DNA of 45,917 nt from an uncultured Clostridia bacterium (lineage in GTDB: Bacteria > Bacillota > Clostridia > Christensenellales > Borkfalkiaceae), in the NCBI GenBank assembly GCA_934272745.1, contig CAKQSI010000015.1, positions 1 through 45,917 of the forward strand, read 5' to 3'. Below are positions 1-6,844 of the stretch, piece after piece. The position numbers and the translations under genes were made by a program. The notes below the pieces were generated by a model that was not told the origin of the DNA, did no database searches, and saw only the letters and a list, made by a program, of their open reading frames with translations. Positions within the stretch are counted from its first letter, which is position 1; every line of letters begins with the position of its first letter.

Positions 1-255
1 TTTATATTTAAAAACAGGGAAAAAGTAATTTGGCTTGCAAAAAAAAGAAAGACAAAGGTAAGCGCAATCTGCGATTTTATTTTAATCGCTCCTTATTATC
101 GCCATCACATGTTTGCGTATACCGCCAGTTACCCTTACCGCTATATAGACGAAGAAATTTATGAGATGGACAAAAGGAAATATGGACGTGGCATAAAAGG
201 AGTCAATAAGAGTACGTTAAGAAACGAAAATAACAACACAAAAGATAAAAAGTGA
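1..255 (+). CDS. C-terminal fragment of an unknown protein, cut by the window start
   Basis: An open frame enters at base 1 and runs 84 codons to a TGA at 253-255. The visible part contains a hydrophobic, Tyr-rich stretch (ICDFILIAPYYRHHMFAY), a YPYRYIDEEIYEMDKRKYGRG segment shown here only in outline (Tyr/Glu-rich, then basic), and a hydrophilic Lys/Asn tail. I do not recognise a family. The region is much richer in A and T than the genes after 1.2 kb, which could mean an accessory or transferred segment to the left. The real start, length and function are outside the window. That it is coding at all rests only on frame openness and protein-like composition. Confidence 0.45.
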   Translation, partial: FIFKNREKVIWLAKKRKTKVSAICDFILIAPYYRHHMFAYTASYPYRYIDEEIYEMDKRKYGRGIKGVNKSTLRNENNNTKDKK

Positions 256-274
256 CTTCTTTTATACGTGTTGT

Positions 275-301
275 CCTGCGGGGGATAAATTCCCCCGCAG
301 G
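275..301 (+). terminator. Perfect 10-bp hairpin after the first gene fragment
   Basis: CCTGCGGGGG (275-284) pairs exactly with CCCCCGCAGG (292-301) around a 7-nt loop, 20 bases after the TGA at 255. No T-run follows on the plus strand, so it is either a weak or Rho-assisted terminator or an mRNA-stabilising hairpin. Confidence 0.4.
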
Positions 302-403
302 GAGACGTTATCGTCAACTACGACAACTTAATCAGATTTGATTTTAAGACTTATGAAAAAAGGGGGATCGGGAGCGGGTGATGCCCTCTCGGGGAAAAGA
401 GAA

Positions 404-661
404 ATGAATGAGGAAATTGTTGCCGGATCGTGGCCGCAATTCATCGATGATTTTTCGGTGAAGCGCAAGGAGTTTAAATTTTGGCATTGGAATTTTGAAT
501 TGCATATTTCTTGTCTGATGAACAATTTTGTTTCCATAACATATGGAAAGCCGCATAATTATCTGGTCAAGACCTATGACAGTCCGCAGGATTTTTTGAA
601 AGATCCCCTGTTTTGTGGCAAAACGTTGCAGGGAATTTGGGATAATCTTGTCCTTTGTTAA
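404..661 (+). CDS. Small unknown protein (85 aa)
   Basis: The frame is open from a TTG at 338 with ATG codons at 353 and 404, ending with TAA at 659-661. I chose ATG 404 because a GGGGAAAAGAGAA purine stretch precedes it; the upstream part (Gly/Lys-rich) looks less protein-like. The product is aromatic-rich (WPQFIDDF, FKFWHWNFELHIS, ITYGKPHNYLVKTYDSPQDF), has no membrane segment and no family I recognise. It is followed directly by a strong terminator at 692-728, which supports it being a real transcribed gene. Its fairly AT-rich composition resembles the fragment at 1-255. It could be a small accessory or immunity-type protein, but nothing visible proves this. Confidence 0.5.
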   Translation: MNEEIVAGSWPQFIDDFSVKRKEFKFWHWNFELHISCLMNNFVSITYGKPHNYLVKTYDSPQDFLKDPLFCGKTLQGIWDNLVLC

Positions 662-691
662 AATGAAATTGAGTTGAATATTGTGGACGGG

Positions 692-728
692 GGCGCCCGC
701 CGCGGAATTTCCGCGGCGGGCGCCTTTT
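692..728 (+). terminator. Rho-independent terminator, 15-bp GC-rich stem
   Basis: GGCGCCCGCCGCGGA (692-706) pairs with TCCGCGGCGGGCGCC (710-724), a 3-nt loop lies between, and TTTT follows at 725-728. It closes the small gene ending at 661. A near-identical GGGCGCCCGCGGCGGAA-type hairpin recurs at 37094-37129. Confidence 0.85.
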
Positions 729-802
729 CTTTATGCGGGGTTATTGGGGTGAATCACCGTTGCTCTATGGCGGGTGTCCCGTTACGTTGATCTGGCGGGG
801 AT

Positions 803-928
803 TTCGTTTGTAGGGCGATCATCGATCGCCCGCCAAAAGCAGAAACTTTGTATCCTCTGCATTTGCCCGGTAGCATAAGGATACAAAGCGACGAACTGCA
901 GGCGAACGCTGTTCGCCCCTACGAAAGG
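803..928. repeat. REP/MITE-like palindromic element (about 125 bp)
   Basis: The element has a nested symmetrical structure. Its left end has TTTGTAGGGCGA and a hairpin GGCGAT-catcg-ATCGCC (814-830). Its right end has a hairpin GGCGAA-cgctg-TTCGCC (901-917) followed by CCTACGAAA, roughly the inverse of the left end. In the middle CTTTGTATCCT (846-856) pairs exactly with AGGATACAAAG (878-888). It contains no ORF. The gGGCGAnnnnnTCGCCC core with a flanking CTACGAAA resembles dispersed non-coding repeats common in clostridial genomes, probably mobilised in trans. The rest of the 662-1215 intergenic region holds only the terminator at 692-728 and nothing else I can name. Confidence 0.65.
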
Positions 929-1215
929 CGGAGAAACATATTCTTAACAACACAATACGAAAAAAATTGAGTTTTTGGCTGTCATCAAAAACTTCAAAAT
1001 CCCTGTAGATTTCCGGCAAAAACCTTATGTTTGACGCTTCCCTTTTGCAATCAGGCGAAGCGCGAAGTTCTTGCAGGCAGGCTTCCGGCGCACATCAATA
1101 AAACGAATTATTCCTGCAACGACCGTTTGCCGGAGAAAAAATTCTTCAAAAAAATTAAAAAAATCGATCTTTTCCGGCGTTCTCCGTTGTCATATAAGTA
1201 GAGGGGAGGGCAGGA

Positions 1216-2469
1216 ATGGATTTTACAAAAGTTAGAGACTTGCTGGAACATGCCGCGCCGTACCAAAAAATCCGATTGGAAGGAGAAATTCGCGTTCCGC
1301 TGGCGAAAACGGACAAAATGTTCGTCGGCAACCGGTACAGCGACGCCTTGCTGACCATCGACGCGCCGAACGTGACTCTGGAATGCAGCGGCGCGCGGCT
1401 GTTTTTGCTGATCGAAGAACCGCCGGATCGCCCGATTGATCTTTTGCATATCAAGGGCGGTTGTGAACGGCTGGTGATCAAGGATCTGCTGATCCAGATT
1501 GCGCTGCGGGCGCCGGCTTCCAAAGAATGGGTGACAGCGATCCGGAACGACGCGTTCGGCGTAAAACTGGTGGATTGCCGGGTGGAAATGATTTCCGAAA
1601 ACCAGATCAACATGATCGGGATTTACAACGATGGCGACCGGGAAACGCACCTGGAAACTTCTGCGGACAACCTCTCGCTGGAGCATTGCGAGATCAAAGC
1701 CGAATGTCGGGCGGAAGAATTTCCGTTTGAAAGCGAAGTGATCGCCTTTTTTAATCGCGTGGCAAACAGCATTTCGATGTCGAACTGTTTTTTATACGCC
1801 ACGAACGCGGGCTGCGGCGCTTTGCAATCGGCAGTCGGCGCCTACACGAACGGGCGCTTCGGGCGGTTCGTGGGGAATAATATCAAAGCCAACGGCAGCC
1901 ACAATGCGGGCGTGCAACTGGAACGGGCGCGGGCAGTCGGCTTCTTCAATGAAGGGCATTATTCGCTGATCGTCGCGAACAACCTGATCGGGGAATGGGC
2001 GGGGCAAGCCGTGGGGCTGTATAACGCCGGCACTTTTGCCAAGGTGTCCGGCAATAAAATTCTTGCGACGCACACCGTCAAGGGGCGTTCGGTGCAGAAC
2101 GTCGGCAACGAGTGCGTATTTGACGGCAATATCCTGACTTCTACCAGCAGAAACCCGCGGCTGTTCGATCAGGCGGCGCGGGACTGTGTCATTTCCGGCA
2201 ATCTGATGAAGGCGCTTTTAGGGCGGTCGGACCTGATCTCCAGTTGCGGTATTTACGCGCCGAACCGCGCGTTCGACGGAAACGTGATCGTCGGCAACCG
2301 CATTATCGGCGTTGCGGATTGCGGGCTGATGATTCACGGCGGGATCGGGATCGTGAGAGATAATCTCGTGACTTCTTCCGACGGCATGGAGCCGAAGAAA
2401 GAAGCCGATTCTACGGATACGGTGCTTTTCCGGAAATTGGACGAGCGGAATATCCGTTCGATCGGGTAG
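1216..2469 (+). CDS. Right-handed parallel beta-helix protein (417 aa)
   Basis: The protein has many short repeating strands of the form xGNxIxAxG (VGNNIKANG, VANNLIGEWAG, VSGNKILATH, FDGNILTS, ISGNLMKALLG, VGNRIIGVADCGLMIHGG), the pattern of pectin-lyase-like right-handed beta-helices. There is no signal peptide, so it should act in the cytoplasm or need another export route. No pectinase catalytic motif is evident. The start ATG 1216 follows a GAGGGGAGGG ribosome site. It is first in the same-strand run 1216-10608 whose later members are carrier-protein and transferase genes, so it may bind or modify a glycan or other polymer handled by that pathway; this is inference. Its stop codon is part of an exact 11-bp tandem duplication (2461-2482). 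Confidence 0.75.
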   Translation: MDFTKVRDLLEHAAPYQKIRLEGEIRVPLAKTDKMFVGNRYSDALLTIDAPNVTLECSGARLFLLIEEPPDRPIDLLHIKGGCERLVIKDLLIQIALRAPASKEWVTAIRNDAFGVKLVDCRVEMISENQINMIGIYNDGDRETHLETSADNLSLEHCEIKAECRAEEFPFESEVIAFFNRVANSISMSNCFLYATNAGCGALQSAVGAYTNGRFGRFVGNNIKANGSHNAGVQLERARAVGFFNEGHYSLIVANNLIGEWAGQAVGLYNAGTFAKVSGNKILATHTVKGRSVQNVGNECVFDGNILTSTSRNPRLFDQAARDCVISGNLMKALLGRSDLISSCGIYAPNRAFDGNVIVGNRIIGVADCGLMIHGGIGIVRDNLVTSSDGMEPKKEADSTDTVLFRKLDERNIRSIG

Positions 2470-2482
2470 AAATCGGGTAGAA
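2461..2482 (+). repeat. Exact 11-bp tandem duplication including a stop codon
   Basis: ATCGGGTAGAA occurs twice back to back (2461-2471 and 2472-2482). The first copy holds the last codons and the TAG stop of the beta-helix gene, so a second copy of the gene's end lies just beyond its stop. Confidence 0.9.
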
Positions 2483-2692
2483 CCTTTCGGGCAAAGACGG
2501 TCTTCGTCCGGCTATAAGCGCCGCTTTGGCGAAGATTGTAAAGGGTTTGTGCCGAAAACCGCGGGACGTACCATAAAAATCGGAACGCGGCGGACTGAAA
2601 ACTTACGAAACTTCTGAAATGCGAAGAGGGGAGAAAACTTTTCCGGCGGCGGGCAGCACGCCCGCTCATCCGGGAGGGCAGAGGGGAAAACG

Positions 2693-3352
2693 ATGGACGG
2701 ATTTATTCGGATCGTAGAAAAATACGGAATCAAGACCGTTTTTATGGCGGTCGTTATCTGTTTTTTGACGGGAATATTCAAAATTCCCGTCAAACTTTTA
2801 GCCAAAAAATGCAAAAAGTACGAGTATGAAATCAAACGCTATATTACGCTGATTCCCATTATTACGGGTTTCGGCGTGGCGATCTTATATACCTACCTCA
2901 CAACCAAAACCGCGTGGGACGATATGACCGCAGTCTACGCCGTCAGCAGTGCCAGCCTGAGTTTTTCGTTCTACGCGATTTTGGAAAAATTCTTTACCAA
3001 GACCCCGAAAGAAATTTCGGCGGAACTTGCGGACGTTTCCGACCTTCTGCAAAAAGAAAAAGCGGCTTTTGGTACCGAATTTTGCGAACCGTCTGCCGAA
3101 ATCGGGATCACGGACGTACAAACAGACGCGAAGACAGACGAGGTGCAGGGCGGGGAAGCCCCCGTTTTGTTTGTCGAAAAAGGCGCTGCCGCTTCGCTTG
3201 CCGAAAGCGCGCCGGCGCAAAAACCCCTTTCGGAGCGAAACCCTCTTTCGGAGCGGGAGCCGGTGGCAGTGCGAAAAGCCGTGCTGCAGGATACGGCGGC
3301 GGCGCGGGAATCCATCATTTTGCGAGGACACGGCAATGGAACTGACGGTTAA
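2693..3352 (+). CDS. Unknown three-helix membrane protein with a long hydrophilic tail (219 aa)
   Basis: Three hydrophobic segments are visible near residues 13-36 (FMAVVICFLTGIFKIPVKLL), 50-70 (ITLIPIITGFGVAILYTYL) and 80-102 (VYAVSSASLSFSFYAILEKF). A Glu/Ala-rich, probably cytoplasmic tail of about 110 residues follows, with a short LSERNPLSERE repeat. The three-helix N-terminus is a little holin-like but no family is certain. ATG 2693 follows AGAGGGG. Its last 17 bases overlap the next gene, which starts in another frame at 3336, so the two are probably translationally coupled. In the cluster it could anchor the cytoplasmic enzymes at the membrane; this is inference. Confidence 0.7.
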   Translation: MDGFIRIVEKYGIKTVFMAVVICFLTGIFKIPVKLLAKKCKKYEYEIKRYITLIPIITGFGVAILYTYLTTKTAWDDMTAVYAVSSASLSFSFYAILEKFFTKTPKEISAELADVSDLLQKEKAAFGTEFCEPSAEIGITDVQTDAKTDEVQGGEAPVLFVEKGAAASLAESAPAQKPLSERNPLSEREPVAVRKAVLQDTAAARESIILRGHGNGTDG

Positions 3353-3968
3353 CGCATATCCGGGAAAACTTATCGTTTTCGAGGGGACGGACGGCGCAGG
3401 CAAGACGACCATGATCGGCAAAACCATGGAATATCTTTCCGGGAAATACGGGGAGGAACGTTGTCTGTTGTTAAAACAGCCGACCGACCTTTCCAGAAAA
3501 ACCAGACTGTTTCAAAAAATGATGTACTGCAAAAACAACGCGGACGTCAGTTATCGCGCGGTGCAACTTCTGACCCTTTCCGACCGGGTGCAGCAGAACC
3601 ACGAAGTCATCGTTCCCGCCTTAAAACAGGGAAAAATCGTCGTATGCGATCGCTATTTATATACTTCGATCGCCAATATGCGGGCGCGTGAATATCGCGG
3701 TGAGCGTTGGTTTTTCGACGCCTGCAGAGAAATCGTCAAGCCCGATCATGCCTTTCTGGCGTACGCCGATCCCGAACTTGCCATCGAACGCATCAAAAAA
3801 AGACCGGAAGAGTGTACCAGACATCTGGACGAAGCGCTGCTTCGCAAGGTTTCGCGGGAATTTTTGTCGATGCGGGAAGAGGCGGAATTCTGCATTCTCG
3901 ACACGGCAGGGAAAGCGGAATCGGCGTTCGCAAAAGTGAAAGCGCGGCTGAGCGCCGCGGGTATCTGA
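3336..3968 (+). CDS. Divergent thymidylate-kinase-like P-loop kinase (210 aa)
   Basis: Walker A is GTDGAGKTT (residues 17-25) after the strand KLIVFE, and a DRY motif lies at 105-107 (VVCDRYLYTS), both typical of the thymidylate kinase fold. The usual EPGGT sequence is replaced by KQPTD, and the YQG that normally follows the DRY helix is absent. This suggests a kinase acting on a substrate other than dTMP. ATG 3336 was chosen because GAGGA precedes it and the protein then begins just ahead of the P-loop; an open frame extends upstream but only inside the preceding gene. Its position between a membrane protein and a nucleotidyltransferase, in a carrier-protein operon, points to a biosynthetic kinase. 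Ordinary housekeeping tmk remains possible but less likely. Confidence 0.8.
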   Translation: MELTVNAYPGKLIVFEGTDGAGKTTMIGKTMEYLSGKYGEERCLLLKQPTDLSRKTRLFQKMMYCKNNADVSYRAVQLLTLSDRVQQNHEVIVPALKQGKIVVCDRYLYTSIANMRAREYRGERWFFDACREIVKPDHAFLAYADPELAIERIKKRPEECTRHLDEALLRKVSREFLSMREEAEFCILDTAGKAESAFAKVKARLSAAGI

Positions 3969-4026
3969 CGGGCGCGGGCGCAAACCTCGAGGTCGGACTG
4001 ACAGGGGCGAAATAACGGAGGACGTG

Positions 4027-5331
4027 ATGGAAAAAGGGGACGTTATGAAAAAAGAAGTGCGTTTCGTACTGGACGTGCTGCAAGGGATTCCTGCAGACCC
4101 CGCGGGGATCGACTGGTATTATACGCTGGGGTTTTTAGAGCTGAACAAAGTGGGCGCCGTCTTTTTCGACAGGTGCGGAAAACTGAAGATCGCGCTGCCG
4201 CAGATTGTGGAACGGCAACTTTCTTCGCTTAAAAAAGCGCAGGCGCTCCGGAACGATTATCTGCTTTCCGCCATCAAAGAAGCGGGCGCGGCGCTGGAAA
4301 ATTCCGGCGTAAAATACGCGTTTTTAAAGGGAAGCGTGCTGTCGAATTCCGATTTTTTGACAGACGTGCCTCAAAAAACGGTAGGGCAGTCGCATAAAGC
4401 GCTTTCCGTGATCGACGGAAACGGGCGGCTTTTTTATGCAGAAGGGGAGCGCGTTTCCAACGATATCGATCTGTTGATTCTGCCCAAAGACGCCGGGACG
4501 GTGGGTAAAATTCTGAAAGAACTCGGCTTCGTGCAGGGGTATTACGATTTTAAAAAAAGCGCGATCGTGCCGCTTTCCCGGCAGGAAATCATCAGCCGGC
4601 GTATGAACCGCGGCGAAACGGCGCCCTTCCTTCGGGAAGGGGCGGTGCCGGGCGCACCGTTCATCGAGATCGACCTCAATTTCTCGCTGGATTATCTGCC
4701 GACGGGGCAGGAAACGCTCGTGCGCGATATGCTGGATCGCACGCTGCAATACCATTGCCGCGGCGGCGGAACCATCCGCAGCCTTTCGCGGGAGGACTTT
4801 TTCTTTCATCTGGTGATGCACCAGTATAAAGAAATGACCCTGTATTCCATGGTAAAACGCAGAAAAGATTTGTCGCTGTATAAATTTTTCGACCTTTACG
4901 AAATGCGGCGCCGCGCGTTTTACCGGCAGGACGTTTTCCGCGTGCTGGTCGATTCCTGCGGGCTGAGTAAGCAAGCCGCGCTGGTGCTTTCGGTGACCGA
5001 TCGCGTGTTCTGCCGGGCGGAAGAGGTAAATGGCGCGACATCTGCCGCGAAAAACGGGGATATGCAATTGCCGGACGGGCTTTCGCCTTGGGAAGACGGT
5101 GCAGAAATTTCGTTTGTGCCGGACGGCGGTATAAAAATTCCGGAAAACCGGATTGCGGCGGGCGGCGAAGCGGAAATGCCTGCGACGGACAGGAATGCGG
5201 CTGAAGGAAAGTTCGATTGCTACGCCGTGGTCGATCCGGAAAATGCCTTTAAAAAATATCTGTTCACCGCGCCGGTGGAAATCCGGATCGGGGACTTTAA
5301 CGCGCAGACCGCGCTGGTCGAGGCGGAATAA
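4027..5331 (+). CDS. NTP_transf_5-type nucleotidyltransferase (434 aa)
   Basis: The pattern FLKGS (near residues 99-103), NDIDLLI (145-151) and EIDLNFS (224-230) matches the Pol-beta-superfamily family often called uncharacterised nucleotidyltransferase (NTP_transf_5). The likely metal ligands are Asp146, Asp148 and Asp226. An all-alpha C-terminal part follows, then a poorly conserved Ala/Glu/Gly-rich tail. GTG 4024 and ATG 4027 are adjacent; ATG 4027 has the better-placed CGGAGG site. Members of this family often sit in peptide-modification and surface-polymer clusters. Here it lies 58 bases after the P-loop kinase and before the BtrH-like gene, so it may add a nucleotide to the same acceptor. 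Substrate is unknown. Confidence 0.75.
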   Translation: MEKGDVMKKEVRFVLDVLQGIPADPAGIDWYYTLGFLELNKVGAVFFDRCGKLKIALPQIVERQLSSLKKAQALRNDYLLSAIKEAGAALENSGVKYAFLKGSVLSNSDFLTDVPQKTVGQSHKALSVIDGNGRLFYAEGERVSNDIDLLILPKDAGTVGKILKELGFVQGYYDFKKSAIVPLSRQEIISRRMNRGETAPFLREGAVPGAPFIEIDLNFSLDYLPTGQETLVRDMLDRTLQYHCRGGGTIRSLSREDFFFHLVMHQYKEMTLYSMVKRRKDLSLYKFFDLYEMRRRAFYRQDVFRVLVDSCGLSKQAALVLSVTDRVFCRAEEVNGATSAAKNGDMQLPDGLSPWEDGAEISFVPDGGIKIPENRIAAGGEAEMPATDRNAAEGKFDCYAVVDPENAFKKYLFTAPVEIRIGDFNAQTALVEAE

Positions 5332-5448
5332 CCTTCCGGCAGGGGAAACCGGCTGCCGCAGCGCGATAAAAACACCGCGCCGGATAAAGCGCCGCGGCGC
5401 AACAAGCAAAAGTCTGCGGCAAAACGAGTGCAATTTCCGCCCCGCCGC

Positions 5449-5512
5449 AGAAAAACAGCAAAAAGCGGCAGAAAAATAGCAAAGAGCGGCAGCAAAACGG
5501 CAAAGGCAGAGG
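5449..5512 (+). repeat. Three degenerate ~20-bp tandem units in a leader
   Basis: The units GCCGCAGAAAAACAGC, GCGGCAGAAAAATAGC and GCGGCAGCAAAACGGC follow each other just before the ATG at 5517. The 185-base gap 5332-5516 has no other recognisable content and no terminator, so the operon probably reads through. Confidence 0.6.
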
Positions 5513-5516
5513 AAAA

Positions 5517-6512
5517 ATGACAAAAGAAGATCTTGCAAGCGTGCCCTATCTTTCGTGTGTGGAAAACTATTTCCTCGCCTGGTACCAAAAGGCGCGGAAC
5601 CCTGCGGAACTATACGGGGAGTGCCTGCGCCCGTTTGCCGAAGTATTGCGCGATTTTGTGGTTTGCCGCGCAAATTACGCTTCTTACGATAAAATTCCGC
5701 GGGTGCAAAATTTGGCAAAAAAGTACGGAATCGTCGCTTCCGAAGCGAGAAAGGGCGAGATTCCTTGCCTGAAAAAGGACGACCTTTTGCTGCTAAAAGT
5801 GGGGAAAACTTACCTGCAGGGGCAGAAAATTTCCCCCTGGAGAGAAGATCATTACGTGTGCGTTACCGGAAAAAAAGGGGAGGAATTTTGCTTTCTCGAT
5901 CAGTACCCGCTGCGGGAAGGGCGCGCGCCGTTAAACCTTCTCGTGGGGCGAGACGAGGAGATTTTTACGTTGCGATATGCCTTGACGGGCGGGGGAACCC
6001 TTCCGGATTTTTCTGCGCCTGCCGCGCAGGTCTGGAGAAAAGAACCAAACGCGCCCCTTCCCGAACTTACGGCAGAAGCGGGCATTCCGCTCAGAAACGC
6101 GCTTGCGGTATACAAGGTGATTGCCCGCCGTGCGGAAGCGTTTTATCGCGACTTCTGCGCGCCCGCAGCCAAGAAACAGGCGGGAAATAAAGAGTGTGCG
6201 GCGGAAAAACGGGCAAGAAAAGTGATGCCGGGCGATGAAAATAAATTGTTCGCGGCGGCGGACAACGCGGCGGAAAAACGGGCAAGCGCCGCCGGTTTGC
6301 CGGCGGAAAATAAAGAGCGTTCGGCAACCCAAGCGCAAGCCGCGCTTTCCAAAGCGGCGGAGGAAGCGGAACGGGCGTTTGCTTCCCTTTCGGTTGCGGT
6401 CGCGCGCGGTAAAACCGACGCCGCGGCAATGCAAAGCGCCGCCGAAAGAGTTGCTGCGTTGGAAGAGGAGGCAAGGCTTCTCGTCCTGCAGGCTGAAAAC
6501 GGGCATGCTTAA
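5517..6512 (+). CDS. BtrH-like Cys-His-Asp protein with a coiled tail (331 aa)
   Basis: The first 135 residues fit a papain-like fold of the butirosin biosynthesis protein H N-terminal type: SCVEN with Cys14 at the start of a helix, then REDHYVCV with His112 on a strand and CFLDQYP with Asp128, giving a Cys-His-Asp triad. In butirosin synthesis BtrH moves an acyl chain from a carrier protein to an amine. A helical region follows, then from about residue 175 a Lys/Ala/Glu-rich coiled-coil-like tail of low complexity. Within that tail GCGGCGGAAAAACGGGCAAG is repeated exactly at 6198-6217 and 6267-6286. ATG 5517 follows AGAGGAAAAA. The carrier-protein gene 92 bases downstream supports an acyltransferase role, though similarity to BtrH is judged by eye and a C39-like peptidase is the alternative. 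Confidence 0.6.
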   Translation: MTKEDLASVPYLSCVENYFLAWYQKARNPAELYGECLRPFAEVLRDFVVCRANYASYDKIPRVQNLAKKYGIVASEARKGEIPCLKKDDLLLLKVGKTYLQGQKISPWREDHYVCVTGKKGEEFCFLDQYPLREGRAPLNLLVGRDEEIFTLRYALTGGGTLPDFSAPAAQVWRKEPNAPLPELTAEAGIPLRNALAVYKVIARRAEAFYRDFCAPAAKKQAGNKECAAEKRARKVMPGDENKLFAAADNAAEKRASAAGLPAENKERSATQAQAALSKAAEEAERAFASLSVAVARGKTDAAAMQSAAERVAALEEEARLLVLQAENGHA

Positions 6513-6604
6513 GCGCCGACGGCAGGCAAAAGCAACATCCGGGCGGTACCGGCGTATTAACGACGGCTCAAAAGGCAAAGCAGGCGAAAGAAAAGGAGAG
6601 GGAA

Positions 6605-6844
6605 ATGGACAGAAAAGAAATCGAACGATTGGTGGGGAGTTGTATTGCTTCCTATATTCCGCAGTCGGAATTCCAGCCCGAAGAGCGGCTGAAAGAAGAT
6701 CTGGGGCTGGACAGTTTATTGCTGGTAAACGTGGTCGTGGATATGGAAAACGCGCTGGAAACTTCCTTTGACGACGGCGCGCTCGACCCTGCCGAACTTA
6801 CGACCGTGGAATCGTTGTACCGACTTGCGGAGCAAAGCCTATGA
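6605..6844 (+). CDS. Acyl carrier protein 1 (79 aa)
   Basis: Size and composition are those of a carrier protein: small, acidic and helical, with the phosphopantetheine site LGLDSLLLVNVV around Ser37. It would hold an acyl or aminoacyl group as a thioester. ATG 6605 has a strong AAAGGAGAGG site. The gene overlaps the ligase gene by four bases (ATGA at 6841-6844), a classic sign that this carrier and that ligase are made together and probably work together. No phosphopantetheinyl transferase, ketosynthase or malonyl transferase is in the window, so this is not a conventional fatty-acid or polyketide locus. Confidence 0.85.
   Translation: MDRKEIERLVGSCIASYIPQSEFQPEERLKEDLGLDSLLLVNVVVDMENALETSFDDGALDPAELTTVESLYRLAEQSL

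Noticed and set aside
1108..1686. Long minus-strand open frame opposite the beta-helix gene
   Set aside because: It is antisense to a clear beta-helix gene, has no ribosome site and its translation shows no protein-like pattern.
3027..3335. Upstream extension of the kinase-like gene by 103 codons
   Set aside because: It lies wholly inside the previous gene, has a basic, non-protein-like sequence, and the P-loop would be far from its usual N-terminal place.
4324..5718. Minus-strand open frame of 464 codons over the nucleotidyltransferase gene
   Set aside because: GC-rich codon bias on the opposite strand creates open frames. It spans two genes and the translation is rich in Arg, His and Pro without motifs.
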